Shown piece after piece: positions 41,021-52,164 of a DNA stretch of 64,000 bases (positions are counted from its first letter, which is position 1; the number at the start of each line of letters is the position of its first letter). The notes under the pieces were generated by a model, which worked only from the letters and a program-made list of their open reading frames with translations, did not search any database and was not told the origin of the DNA. Origin of the DNA: Micromonospora rubida (lineage in GTDB: Bacteria > Actinomycetota > Actinomycetes > Mycobacteriales > Micromonosporaceae); the NCBI RefSeq assembly GCF_009908295.1, contig NZ_JAAALO010000002.1, positions 905,490 through 969,489 of the forward strand, in the 5' to 3' direction. The position numbers and the translations under genes were made by a program.

Positions 41021-41065
41021 TGGAGCCCCCGGCTGGAATCGAACCGGCGACATCTCGCTTACAAG
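41021..41065. repeat. Partial copy of tRNA-Thr 3' half (attachment-site-like repeat)
   Basis: These 45 bases match 43116-43160, the 3' half of tRNA-Thr including the CCA end, with two mismatches. They have the same orientation as the tRNA. The distal copy left by site-specific integration at a tRNA 3' end has exactly this form. Downstream there is only weak further tRNA similarity. Confidence 0.85.
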
Positions 41066-41318
41066 CTCTTCAGAGTACGCGGGCCAGTCCGGCAATGGCC
41101 GTGCCCGGACCGGGGCTCCTCGCTGGGCTCTTCCGCACGTCGCCGTTCGGGCTCGTTGCTGCCAACGTCGCTCTCGACGTTCGGATGTGCCACCGAGCGC
41201 GAACCCCGCCGGTGGATAGTGACCTGACGTAGCAGCGAGTGTGGTCAAGTGCCGCATCGCGTGGTCAGACGTATCGATCGTGTCGTCGGCATGATCGAGA
41301 GTCGCCACGTGAAACGGA

Positions 41319-42026
41319 TTAGTCAAGATCATCGCACGCGCTCTGCACGGTCCGTGGCCCGGCGTGGCCCAGACGAAACCGGGCAGCAAGGTCATCGGCA
41401 AGGTCAGAAGCATCACGTGAGCCGTCGATGGTTACCACCGGCAGGTGCAGTTCGACGGCCTCCCGCCGGACTTCTGCATCCCACAGTTCATCGCGAGCAA
41501 GTCGCCGAGCGAGCGCCTTGCCGTGATCGCTGTCTCCCCAGTTCATTCGGGCTCTCTGGACGTCGGCGAATCGAGCCCGCAATGCCCGTTCCCTGAACTG
41601 TGGCGTTGGCAGGAGGAAGGCGGCCTGCTGGGGCCAGATCAGCAGCGGAGCAACCTCGCGGGGCAGGGTTCGGAAGTCATCGACCAGGACCGGATGCTCC
41701 GTGGGCATCGCCAGCAGGTCATCGACAACAAACCCGAACGTTTCCCCGCGCATGCTCGGCATCGACTCGAAGACTTCCTGTGCGCTGCGGCCATTCCACG
41801 TCTGCGCCAGTGGAGCTTGCAGCAACGCCCACAGGTACGGCTGCTTCTGGGCGGTGCACCGGCTGACGTAGTCGCGCTCCGCGCGGTCCCCGTCGTAGAT
41901 CAGCACGTCGTAGCGCTCGGCTAGGACCTGGGCGAGGGTGCTCTTGCCTGAACCCGTGCCCCCCGCGAGCCATCGAACATGCGAAAGGCGGCGAGCTAGG
42001 TCTACAGGATGATTGTCAGCGGCCAT
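41319..42026 (-). CDS. P-loop NTPase/kinase-like protein
   Basis: This 235-residue protein has Walker A AGGTGSGKST (about 22-31), followed by LAQVLAERYDVLIYDGDRAERDY as in nucleotide or small-molecule kinases and (d)NMP/AAA-ATP-binding enzymes. HPVLVDDFRTLP may serve as Walker B. ARRLARDELW and a C-terminal LPVVTIDGSRDASDLAD complete the fold. Substrate unknown. It lies inside the tRNA-flanked islet with less G+C-rich codons. ATG 42026 has no strong ribosome site; the frame is open to 42095. Confidence 0.75.
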   Translation of the reverse strand: MAADNHPVDLARRLSHVRWLAGGTGSGKSTLAQVLAERYDVLIYDGDRAERDYVSRCTAQKQPYLWALLQAPLAQTWNGRSAQEVFESMPSMRGETFGFVVDDLLAMPTEHPVLVDDFRTLPREVAPLLIWPQQAAFLLPTPQFRERALRARFADVQRARMNWGDSDHGKALARRLARDELWDAEVRREAVELHLPVVTIDGSRDASDLADDLAARFRLGHAGPRTVQSACDDLD

Positions 42027-42157
42027 GCCAAGAGACTGCCGCCTGCGGGCAGAGAAAAGCCGCCAGTTTGGAAGATCGTTCTCGGGCAGCAGCACGGCTT
42101 TTGCAGTCAGCGGTGGCGCGCACCTGCGCGTCGGGCGTGCGGGATACGGTCGCGAAC

Positions 42158-42903
42158 ATGACGTTCATGATGGATGACCCTGATGAGATCGCTGCGGTCT
42201 TGCGAGGAACGGCTTTGGAAGGGCATCCGGTGGAAGAGGGCATCGGGGGCACCTTCCTGATCACCGACGTTGTGCCGGAACATCTCCTCGACGCGTGGCG
42301 AGCGGCGCGTTCGGCGCTACCGAGGACTGGCCGCTGGCCGCTCCTGACTGGCCCCGGCGAGCTTTATCACGAGCCGACAGCCGAGGAAGTCGCTGCACTG
42401 ACCCAAGCCGCCTGCACTCTAGACCCATGGTCTATCTATCACCGCCGGAACGGCGATGAGTTAATTCCCAAGGATGCACTGGACGGCTATTTGACCAGCC
42501 TGCTGGTCATCGATCTCGTTCCACGGGCTAAGAGAGAGTTGGAGCTGCCGACGAAACGGGCGGCGATCGAACGATGGATCTGGGAAACCCTGCTGACGGA
42601 TCCGGAACTCGCGGAGCGCGGCCATCGGAGCGCCGCAAGCTTGGTCGGTACTCGGATCTGGTACACGCCGCGAGAGGTGCAACTCGTGCTGCTGCCGACC
42701 TCGACGCAGTGGCTGGCACCTGCCTGGATCAGCTACTTCGGAGCCACAAGTCCGCAGGGAGTGGAAGGACTTGCTGCGGCCATGCGGCAGTGGGAACGGC
42801 AGTGGGGAGCCGAACTGGTGGCCTGCTGGTCAACCATGCTGCAGTTCGTCGTCACCAGACAGCCGAAGCCTGGTGAAGAGGCGTGGCAGCTCGCGCTTGC
42901 CGT
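42158..42903 (+). pseudogene. DUF4253-like gene, 3' truncated
   Basis: The frame from ATG 42158 encodes about 248 residues with genuine-looking sequence ending in a DUF4253-like stretch (LAAAMRQWERQWGAELV, MLQFVVTRQPKPGEEAWQLALA). After about 42900 the frame turns Arg/Ser-rich, runs antisense through the tRNA gene and overlaps the next gene. The natural C-terminus and stop are missing. Truncation by the junction at about 42900 is inferred. DUF4253 function unknown. Confidence 0.6.
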
Positions 42904-43026
42904 GACCCGAAGCGACGAGAGATCTACGTCCAGAAGGCGGGCCTCCAGCGGGCGGCTCCCCCGCCGGCCGAGGTCCGACAACGCCTGGCGCGCCCCGATG
43001 GGGTCGACCAGGCTCAGCCGCTCGTT
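42904..43026 (-). pseudogene. Gene fragment, unknown
   Basis: On the minus strand about 41 codons (ERLSLVDPIGARQALSDLG onward to DVDLSSLRV) show very high G/C at third positions and protein-like sequence, unlike the opposite strand. No start or stop belongs to it. It abuts the truncated DUF4253-like gene, so two broken genes meet at about 42904. Family not recognised. Confidence 0.45.
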
Positions 43027-43115
43027 CGCCCGACCCTCACGAGCCCGACTACTGTCGGCACTGCTGACACTCCGGCGAGCAACGGCGGCGAGTGCCACCG
43101 AACGCCTTGTGAAAC

Positions 43116-43192
43116 TGGAGCCCCCGGCCGGGATCGAACCGGCGACATCTCGCTTACAAGGCGAGTGCTCTGGCCAGCTGAGCTACAGGGGC
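43116..43192 (-). tRNA. tRNA-Thr (anticodon TGT)
   Basis: The minus strand folds as a cloverleaf: acceptor GCCCCTG with CGGGGGC, D-arm with AGCTCAGCTGGCCAGAGC, anticodon stem CTCGC/GCGAG around loop CTTGTAA (anticodon TGT), and T-arm GCCGGTTCGATCCCGGC. CCA is encoded at 43116-43118. Its 3' half is repeated at 41021-41065, marking it as an integration target. Confidence 0.95.
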
Positions 43193-43557
43193 AGGTCTTG
43201 CGTGGCCAGCATAAGCGACAGACCTCGGGAGTTGTCCCTCGGCAGGCCCTCCCAGCACGGAAAACGCCGATTTGCCGACCCTGTCGGCTGTCATCCGCCA
43301 GCGGGCGGGCGGAACCACGCGGAGATTGATGCCTGCCTGTGCCCGACTGCCCGGAATGTGAATGCCGTCCGTCCCACCCCATGCTTCTCGTCTTGGCAGG
43401 CTGCGGAAACCCGTTTACGGTGCAGTGACACGGATGACAGTTCCGGCGGCCCCCGCTGCCCGGAGCGTCGCCCGGATGGCCGGCGCCACAGGGCGCCGGC
43501 TGCTCCTTCACTCGGATCGTCCGGCACGTTCCTGCCGGTGAGAGGAAGCGCTCCAGC
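43193..43557. promoter_or_regulatory. Upstream region of the sugar ABC ATPase gene
   Basis: No gene is seen in these 365 bases. AAACCCGTTT (43407-43416) is a small palindrome in a slightly AT-richer patch and resembles half-sites of LacI-type sugar regulators, but one copy is weak evidence. GAGAGGAAG near 43540 is the ribosome site region for the next gene. Confidence 0.3.
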
Positions 43558-44649
<1,092 letters not shown>

Positions 44650-44662
44650 CGTACGACGCAGA

Positions 44663-44692
44663 GGGGGTGCCCGCCGATCGGTGGGCACCCCC
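44663..44692 (+). terminator. Hairpin terminator after the MsiK-like gene
   Basis: GGGGGTGCCC (44663-44672) and GGGCACCCCC (44683-44692) form a perfect 10-base stem around a 10-base loop, 14 bases after the stop codon. Confidence 0.8.
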
Positions 44693-44788
44693 ATCGTCGT
44701 CTCCGGGCCGGTATCCGGGTGATCACCGAGGTGCCGCCGCGCCGGCGCGGCATAGGTTCGACGCGACCTGCGGAGAATCGAGGACACC

Positions 44789-45385
44789 ATGCCGACCACG
44801 GTCGACACCCCGCACCGGGCCCGTCCGTCCCGACCCCGCCGGGCGCACCGGGTCGTCCGGTCGACGATCCGGAGCCTGATCTACTGTGCGGCGCTGCTCC
44901 CGGTCGCGCTGGTCGCGCTGCCGGCCGGGCTGCTCGGTCAGGGGCGGTCGGTCGCGGGGTGGTGGGACGTCCTGCACACCCGCCTGCTGGGCGCGCACGG
45001 CGCGGACCCGACACGCCGGCCGGGGCCGGTGGCCGTCGTCAACCACGCCCTGCTGAGCCTGCTGCTGGGTACCGCCGCGCTGGTGCCGCTCGGGGCCATC
45101 CTGCTCATCGTGGCGCGCGGTGCCCTGTACGGCTTCGTCGAGCCCGGTCCGTTCGACAACTCCTGGGGCGGTCCTACCCTGGCCGGCGCCTGGCTCGCGC
45201 ACTTTTTGATCGGCATCCCGTTCGCCCTGGCCGGGCTGGCCGCCCTGGCCGGCATCGCCGCCGTTCACCACCGGCTGACGCTGGCCCTGCACGGCGCACG
45301 ACGGGCTCCCTGGCTCGTTCCGGCCACCGCGCTGGTCGCGCTGTTCGGAGCGTTGGTCATCTTCGCCTGGAGCCGGCAGTTGTAG
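44789..45385 (+). CDS. Membrane protein, unknown (sensor-domain-like)
   Basis: This 198-residue protein has a basic N-terminus and about four membrane segments (ALLPVALVALPAGLL; LLSLLLGTAALVPLGAILLIVA; FLIGIPFALAGLAALAGIAAV; LVPATALVALFGALVIFAW). An extracytoplasmic loop GPFDNSWGGPTLAGAW separates the middle pair. The arrangement recalls the membrane 'sensor' domain of some actinobacterial kinases without the kinase. Start ATG 44789. Confidence 0.75.
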   Translation: MPTTVDTPHRARPSRPRRAHRVVRSTIRSLIYCAALLPVALVALPAGLLGQGRSVAGWWDVLHTRLLGAHGADPTRRPGPVAVVNHALLSLLLGTAALVPLGAILLIVARGALYGFVEPGPFDNSWGGPTLAGAWLAHFLIGIPFALAGLAALAGIAAVHHRLTLALHGARRAPWLVPATALVALFGALVIFAWSRQL

Positions 45386-45400
45386 GCCCCGGACAGGCAG

Positions 45401-45436
45401 AAGGGGCGGCCCACCATCTCGGCGGACCGCCCCTTT
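45401..45436. terminator. Bidirectional terminator between convergent genes
   Basis: AAGGGGCGG (45401-45409) pairs with CCGCCCCTT (45427-45435), with further partial pairing inside and TTT at the right edge. It lies between the ends of the membrane protein gene and rlmB and can serve both. Confidence 0.75.
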
Positions 45437-45450
45437 CCGTGTCTGCGGGA

Positions 45451-46583
45451 TCAGCCCTCGGCGGCCCGGCGGCGGGACACCTCGGCGAGGGCCACCGCGG
45501 CGGCGACGCTGGCGTTGAGCGACTCCACCTCGGAGATCATCGGGATGCTCACGGTCAGGTCGCAGGTCTCGCCGACCAGCCGGGACAGCCCGCGTCCCTC
45601 CGAGCCGACCACCACGACCAGCGGCCCGACGGCGGCCTCCAGGTCGTACAGGTCGGTCTCGCCGTCGGCGTCAAGGCCGACGACCATGAAGCCGGCGTCC
45701 CGGCAGGCCTTGAGCGACCGGGTCAGGTTGGTGACCTGGGCGACGGGCACCCGCGCCGCCGCGCCGGCGCTGGTCCGCCAGGCGGTCGCGGTGATCCCGG
45801 CAGCCCGCCGCTCCGGTACGAAGACACCCTGCGCGCCGAATGCGGCGGCGGACCGGATCACCGCGCCGAGGTTGCGCGGGTCGGTGACGCCGTCCAGCGC
45901 CACCAGCAGCGGGGCGGTCTGCTCCAGCGACGCGGCGACCATGTCGTCGAAGGACTCGTACGCGAACGGCGGCACCTGGAGGCCGACGCCCTGGTGCAGC
46001 ACGCCGCCGGTCATCCGGTCCAGCTCGGCGCGGCTGATCTCCAGGAGGGCGATGCCCCGGTCCGCGGCGGTGCGGATGATCTCGTTGATCCGGTCGTCGC
46101 TCTCGATGCCCTGGGCGATGTAGAGCGCGGTGGCCGGCACCTGGGTGCGCAGCGACTCCAGCACCGGGTTCCGCCCGACCAGCAGCTCGGGGCTGTCCTT
46201 CGCCGGGTTGGACTTGCGGCCCGGCGCGACCCGGGGGCCGGTGCGGCCGGTCGGCTTGCCGCCCCGGCCGGCAGCCCCGGCACCCCGGCCGACCGGAACG
46301 CCCCGACCGCCGCCCCTGCCCCAGGTGGTGTCCTTGGTGCCCGGCTTGCCGATCTTCGGGGCACGCCCCTCCTCGGACGCCGCCCGGAGCTCCTTGTCCT
46401 GCTTCCAGGCGGTGCGCTGCGGCAGCTTCTCGGTGCCCGAGTACCCCTTGTGCCAGGGGCGCTCGTCGGCGGGCAGGGTCCTGCCCCGGCCCGCGAGGGA
46501 GTCCTTGTTCTTGCCTCCGGAGCCCTTCGGGGCGCCTGCCTTCGACGTCAGTCGCCGGCCACGGCGCTGCGAGTTGCCGGCCA

Positions 46584-46584
<1 letters not shown>
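45451..46584 (-). CDS. rlmB: 23S rRNA 2'-O-ribose methyltransferase, RlmB/TrmH family
   Basis: This 377-residue SpoU-family enzyme has a basic, Gly-rich N-terminal extension (about 1-130), a substrate-binding L30e-like domain (ELLVGRNPVLESLRT) and the SPOUT knot: DGVTDPRNLGAVIRSAAAFG, VVGSEGRGLSRL and SIPMISEVESLNASVAAAVAL. It methylates a ribose 2'-OH in 23S rRNA (G2251 in the E. coli homologue). The ATG overlaps the cysS stop by one base, a conserved actinobacterial pairing. Confidence 0.93.
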
Positions 46585-47999
<1,415 letters not shown>

Positions 48000-48062
48000 C
48001 TCACAAGGGTAGCCGTCCACGCATTCCCGGGTCGCCCGGTGCCGGGTCGTACGCTGCCCCTC

Positions 48063-48752
48063 GTGGATGAAGCGGCACGGCAGGACGGCACGACGGCCCG
48101 GCCCGGCGACGGGGCGCGCGGGGGCGAGACGGCCCAGACGCTGGACCGGGGGCTGCGGCTGCTGCACCTGGTCGCCGACGCCCCGGGCGGGCTGACCGTC
48201 ACCGAGGCGGCGAACCTGCTGGGCATCGGCCGGGCGGCCGTCTACCGGCTGGTCGGCGCGCTGAGCGGACACGGCATGGTGCGGCGGGACGGCGACGGCC
48301 GGCTGCGCCTCGGCGCGGGGGTGCTGCACCTGGCCCGTCGGGCCCAGCCGCTGCTCGCCGAGGGCGCGCTGCCCGCCCTGCGCCGGCTCGCCGAGCAGGC
48401 CGGCGCGACCGCCCACCTCACCGTGGTCGAGGGCGGCGAGGGGGTCGCACTGGCGGTGGTCGAGCCGAGCTGGACGTCGTTGCACGTGGCGTACCGGACG
48501 GGGACGCGGCACCCGCTGGAGCGGGGGGCGGCCGGGCGGGCCATCCTCGGCGGCCGGTCGGGCTCCGCCGACCCGGTGAGCACCAGCGGCGAGTTGCAGC
48601 CCGGCGCGTACGGGGTGGCCGCGCCGGTGCTCGGCGTGCCGGGTCTGGAGGCGAGCGTCGGGGTGGTCGCGCTGGCCCCGCTGGACCCGGAGGTGGTCGG
48701 CGAGCAGGTACTCGCGGCGGCCGCCGCCGTCGCCACCGCGCTCGCCCCCTGA
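48063..48752 (+). CDS. IclR family transcriptional regulator
   Basis: This 229-residue protein has an IclR winged helix (LDRGLRLLHLVADAPGGLTV, EAANLLGIGRAAVYRLVGAL) and a shortened IclR effector domain (RLAEQAGATAHLTVVEGGEGVAL, HPLERGAAGRAILGG, YGVAAPVLGVPGLEASVGVV). Ligand unknown. The GTG at 48063 is chosen; the frame extends 24 bases upstream. It is divergent from cysS with a 63-base gap. Confidence 0.88.
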   Translation: MDEAARQDGTTARPGDGARGGETAQTLDRGLRLLHLVADAPGGLTVTEAANLLGIGRAAVYRLVGALSGHGMVRRDGDGRLRLGAGVLHLARRAQPLLAEGALPALRRLAEQAGATAHLTVVEGGEGVALAVVEPSWTSLHVAYRTGTRHPLERGAAGRAILGGRSGSADPVSTSGELQPGAYGVAAPVLGVPGLEASVGVVALAPLDPEVVGEQVLAAAAAVATALAP

Positions 48753-48819
48753 CGCCGGCCTACGAACCCCGACGCGTTCGGGAGGCGGCCATTAGCACAG
48801 CCGGAGGGCATCCGGCTGG

Positions 48820-48863
48820 TTGTCCACAGGGGGATGGGTCGGCGGGGCGGGGTGTTGTCCACA
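48820..48863. promoter_or_regulatory. Two DnaA-box-like sites
   Basis: TTGTCCACA occurs at 48820-48828 and 48855-48863 in direct orientation, 35 bases apart, each followed by GGGG. This matches the actinobacterial DnaA-box consensus. The sites lie directly upstream of the DUF559 gene. Two boxes are too few for an origin, so titration or DnaA-linked regulation is more likely. Confidence 0.5.
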
Positions 48864-48902
48864 GGGGTATCCAGGCGCGGCGGCTGCCGGGAGCCTGGGC
48901 GC

Positions 48903-50273
48903 ATGCCCCGACACCCTGATCGCCCGTCCGCCCTCGCCTGGCAGGTCTTCCGCGCCTCCGAGGCGATCCGGCTGGGCCTCGTCACCGCGCACAAGCTACG
49001 CAGCTCGGCCTGGGTCAACCTGCGCCGCGACATCTACGCCGACTCCCGCCTCGACCTGGACCACACGCTGGCCTGCCGGGCGGCGTCCCTGCAACTGCCC
49101 CCGGGCTCGGCGCTCGCCGGCCCGTCGGCGGCGCTGCTGTACGGCGTCGAGCACGCCGCCGAGTTCTCCGACGAGGTGCACGTGGCCAGCCCCCGCACGG
49201 CGGGGCTGCGCAGCCAGCGAGGGCTCCGGGTGCACCTGACCGACCTGCGCCCCGCCACCTCGCCACCGGTTCCCGCCGCCCTGCTCACTCCGGTCCCGCT
49301 GCCCGCCCCTGACCCGCTGCCCGTCGCCGCCCCGCTGTCCCCCAACATTGCGCTGTCCCCGCACGTTCCGCTGTCCGCCCACTCCTCGCTGCCCGCCCTC
49401 GGCCCGGCCACGATCGGGGTGGCACCATCACCCGCCCCGGGTGCCATCCGCACGGCACCACAGCCGCGCGACGCCACCCGCTCGACGCCACCGCCGCGCG
49501 ACACCACCCGCACGGGACCACAGCCATGCGACACCACCCGCTCGACTCCACGACCGCGCGACGCCGCTCGCGCCGGGCCGCAGATCGGCCGGGACGCCGT
49601 GGGTGTCCCGGGCGGCGTGGCTGTCGCGAGTGTCGCGAGTGTCACGGGTGTCGTGAGTGTCACGGGTGTCGCGGGTGTCGCGGGGCGCCCGGAGGACCCG
49701 ACCGTCGCCGGGGCCGCGCCGATCGCGGTCGCGGCGGCGGCGTGGGCGCTCCCCCGCACCGATCCGGCGACGGCGGCCTGGGAGACCGCCGTCTGGCTGG
49801 AGCCCCTACGGGCCGTCGGGATCGTCGACAGCCTGCTCCGCAAGGGCCTGACCACCCGGGACTCCTTGACCGCGATCGGGGTCCGTAACGCGGACCGGCC
49901 CGGGGGCCGGCGGGCGAGGTGGGTCTTCGGCCTGGCCGATCCCGGGGCGCAGTCACCGCCGGAGTCCGAGTTGCGGGTCCGGCTGGTGCTCGCCGGGCTG
50001 CCCCGCCCGGTCGCCCGGCACCCGGTCCGGCTGGCCTCGGGTCTCGTCCTGCATCCGGGCCTGGCCTGGCCGGAGTTCCGCGTCGCGGTCGAGTACGACG
50101 GCGACTCGCACGCCGACGCCGAGCAGTTGCACCGCGACCGCTGGCGGCTCAACCAGCTCGTCTGCGCCGGATGGATCGTGCTGCACGCGTCGGGCCGCCG
50201 CCTCCGGCACGACTCCCCCGCGTTGACGCGGGAGGTCCATGCCGCCCTGGCCGCCCGGGGCTGGCGGCGTTGA
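48903..50273 (+). CDS. DUF559 endonuclease-like protein with AbiEi-type N-terminus
   Basis: This 456-residue protein has an N-terminal winged-helix-like region (VFRASEAIRLGLVTAHKLRSS, LRRDIYADSR) as in AbiEi-type antitoxin proteins. A low-complexity repeat linker (about 139-262) is followed by the C-terminal DUF559/restriction-like domain (RVAVEYDGDSHADAEQLHRD, RWRLNQLVCAGWIVLHA), whose E...D-based core belongs to the PD-(D/E)xK group. GGAG lies upstream of the ATG. The linker is unusual for the family. A terminator follows. Confidence 0.85.
   Translation: MPRHPDRPSALAWQVFRASEAIRLGLVTAHKLRSSAWVNLRRDIYADSRLDLDHTLACRAASLQLPPGSALAGPSAALLYGVEHAAEFSDEVHVASPRTAGLRSQRGLRVHLTDLRPATSPPVPAALLTPVPLPAPDPLPVAAPLSPNIALSPHVPLSAHSSLPALGPATIGVAPSPAPGAIRTAPQPRDATRSTPPPRDTTRTGPQPCDTTRSTPRPRDAARAGPQIGRDAVGVPGGVAVASVASVTGVVSVTGVAGVAGRPEDPTVAGAAPIAVAAAAWALPRTDPATAAWETAVWLEPLRAVGIVDSLLRKGLTTRDSLTAIGVRNADRPGGRRARWVFGLADPGAQSPPESELRVRLVLAGLPRPVARHPVRLASGLVLHPGLAWPEFRVAVEYDGDSHADAEQLHRDRWRLNQLVCAGWIVLHASGRRLRHDSPALTREVHAALAARGWRR
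49440..49680. repeat. In-frame tandem repeats in the DUF559 gene
   Basis: Units of about 33-36 bases encoding (T/S)xPxPRDxTR repeat four times (about 49450-49590). They are followed by 9-15 base units encoding VASVASVTGVVSVTGVAG (about 49617-49680). Both arrays keep the reading frame. They look like recent slippage expansions within a linker. Confidence 0.75.
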
Positions 50274-50286
50274 CCACCGGGACGAC

Positions 50287-50322
50287 GAGGGGCCCGGGCG
50301 ACCGTGGTCGCCCGGGCCCCTC
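50287..50322. terminator. Strong hairpin terminator between convergent genes
   Basis: Seventeen-base perfect arms (50287-50303 and 50306-50322) form a very stable GC-rich stem with a minimal loop. It lies between the DUF559 gene and the convergent subtilase gene. Confidence 0.8.
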
Positions 50323-50338
50323 CCGGTGGCACCGGTGG

Positions 50339-52018
50339 TCACCTGCGGGTCTTCACCGCCGCGTACGCGTCGATGATCCCGTGGCCGTAGAAGCCGTTGA
50401 ACTTCGAGTCACCCGCGCAGTAGGCGTTGAACTCGGCGTCCCGGCCCTCGTTGGTGTACGTCTGCAGGCGCGGCTCCGGGCAGGCACGCTCCGCGGCGGT
50501 GCGGTAGAGCTGCCGCTCGACCTTGGCCGGGTCCATGCCCAGGCCATCCCGGGTCTTCTTGCCGAACTTGCTGACGATCAGCGCGGCGACGCCACTGACG
50601 TGCGGCGACGCCATCGAGGTGCCCTGAAGGTAGGTGTAGTACCCGCAGTCGCCGTTGGCCTTGCACTGCTTGAACACCGACTCCTCGAAGCCCTCGACGA
50701 TGTTGCCGTTCTCGTCGACCGATCCCTCCTCCTGGAGCACGTGCTTCGGGTACGTGGAGAGGATCATGTTGGCGTCGAGGCGGTAGGTGTCCGTGCCGAA
50801 GCCGTCGCGGAACCAGCCACCCGGCGCGGCGACCGAGATCTGCTCGGTGCCGTAGTTCGAGTAGTCGGCCTTCTTGCCGGAGGGGCCGACCGCCGACACG
50901 CCGATCACGTGCGGGCCCTCCACCGGGAGGTCCCAGCAGGTGGCGTTGTCGATCGGACGGTCGTACGGGTCGGCGCCGTAGTCCGGGCTGGAGATGTCGG
51001 TGCGCGGCGCACCCAGGTCCTCGTGGTTGTTGCCCAGCGCGCCGACCAGGGTGACGCCCTTGCGGTGGGCGAAGTCGAGCGCCCGCTTCATGGCCTCGAT
51101 GGTCGCCCGCTGCTCGGTCTGCGCCTGCGGCGAGTCGGCCGGGTTCGCGGTGCAGTTGTAGAGCCACGGGTCGACGTAGAAGGACATGTTCACCACGTCG
51201 AGGCCGACCTTGCCCGCGTGCACCAGGGCGTTCACGACCGGGTCGAGGAAGAAGAAGCCGGAGTCCTGGCCACCCTTCAGCTCGACCAGGGTGACGTTCG
51301 GGGCGACGCCGGAGAGACCGAACCCGTTCGCGGCGGCGCCGACGGTGCCGGCCACGTGGGTGCCGTGCCCACCGTCGTCGGTGCCGACCGGGTCGAGGCA
51401 GCTCGCCACCTCGCACTCCCCGTCGATCTCGGGGATGTCCGGGGCGAAGTTGCGCGACAGGGACCAGCTGAAGTTCGGCGCGAGGTCGGGGTTGCTGGCG
51501 TCGACACCGGTGTCCAGGATGCCGACGGTGACCCGGCGGTCGCCCGGCTCCACCTTGCGGGCCTGGTCGGCCCGGATCATCTCCAGCCCCCAGAGCTTCT
51601 CGTCCAGCGGGTCCATCTTCTTGCCCCGCTTGGCGACCGTGCCCTTGGCCTTGGCCTTCGCCTCGGCCTGGGCGAGGAGGTGCTCCTGCTCGACCCGGTC
51701 GAGCTTGGGCCTGCGGCCGATCGCCTTGCGCTCGGCCGCGCCGAGCAGGGCCGCGTTCGCGGTCGCCCGGCTGGCGAAGTCGGTGCGGTCGCTGGTCACC
51801 TGGAACAGACCGACCTCGTCGGTGCGGGAAACCACGGTGCCGCCCGCGGCGGTGATGGCGGCGATCGCCGCGTCGGCGGAGACGCCGGCCTCCGCGACGA
51901 CGGTGAACTGCCGGGTCGCGGTCGGCTCGGCGTTCGCCGTGCCCACCACTCCGGTCACCGTGAGTGCCAACGCCGTCGCGGTTGCGACGGCACCGGCGGT
52001 GAAGCGCTTACTCACCAC
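50339..52018 (-). CDS. Secreted S8 subtilisin-family protease
   Basis: This 559-residue protein has a signal peptide (about 1-30, ending ANA), an I9-like propeptide (about 35-140) and a subtilase domain with catalytic D169 (GILDTGVD), H218 (GGHGTHVAG), oxyanion Asn in GALGNN (about 331) and S468 (GTSMASPHV). An insert (about 345-465) carries Cys pairs. It degrades extracellular protein. Starts GTG 52018 or 52015; AGAGGA lies just upstream. Confidence 0.95.
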   Translation of the reverse strand: MVSKRFTAGAVATATALALTVTGVVGTANAEPTATRQFTVVAEAGVSADAAIAAITAAGGTVVSRTDEVGLFQVTSDRTDFASRATANAALLGAAERKAIGRRPKLDRVEQEHLLAQAEAKAKAKGTVAKRGKKMDPLDEKLWGLEMIRADQARKVEPGDRRVTVGILDTGVDASNPDLAPNFSWSLSRNFAPDIPEIDGECEVASCLDPVGTDDGGHGTHVAGTVGAAANGFGLSGVAPNVTLVELKGGQDSGFFFLDPVVNALVHAGKVGLDVVNMSFYVDPWLYNCTANPADSPQAQTEQRATIEAMKRALDFAHRKGVTLVGALGNNHEDLGAPRTDISSPDYGADPYDRPIDNATCWDLPVEGPHVIGVSAVGPSGKKADYSNYGTEQISVAAPGGWFRDGFGTDTYRLDANMILSTYPKHVLQEEGSVDENGNIVEGFEESVFKQCKANGDCGYYTYLQGTSMASPHVSGVAALIVSKFGKKTRDGLGMDPAKVERQLYRTAAERACPEPRLQTYTNEGRDAEFNAYCAGDSKFNGFYGHGIIDAYAAVKTRR

Positions 52019-52164
52019 ATCAGATCCTCTCGTTGAGGGACGTGGCAGTCATCCCATAGCACCGATGGCCGTTCCGCCAGATAGGCGTCCGTATTACCCG
52101 GCATTCAGGCTTTCGTCGGCTCGCTGTCATCGCGGTGCCGGCGGGCACCCCGGCGTGGGAGGAG

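Larger units (their letters stand above)
41021..43160. mobile_element. tRNA-Thr-flanked islet (integrative element remnant)
   Basis: A 2.1 kb segment lies between the intact tRNA-Thr and a 45-base copy of its 3' half. It carries a P-loop gene, a truncated DUF4253-like gene and a gene scrap, and is visibly less G+C-rich between about 41230 and 42850. No integrase, excisionase or replication gene is present, so it is a remnant or depends on a helper. Confidence 0.7.

Noticed and set aside
41021-43200. Frames reading PAGIEPATSRLQ near both tRNA-related sites
   Set aside because: This peptide is the antisense translation of the tRNA-Thr 3' half and is a known type of annotation artefact, not a protein family.
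48820-48863. Chromosomal origin of replication
   Set aside because: There are only two DnaA-box-like sites, with no dnaA, dnaN or AT-rich unwinding region nearby.
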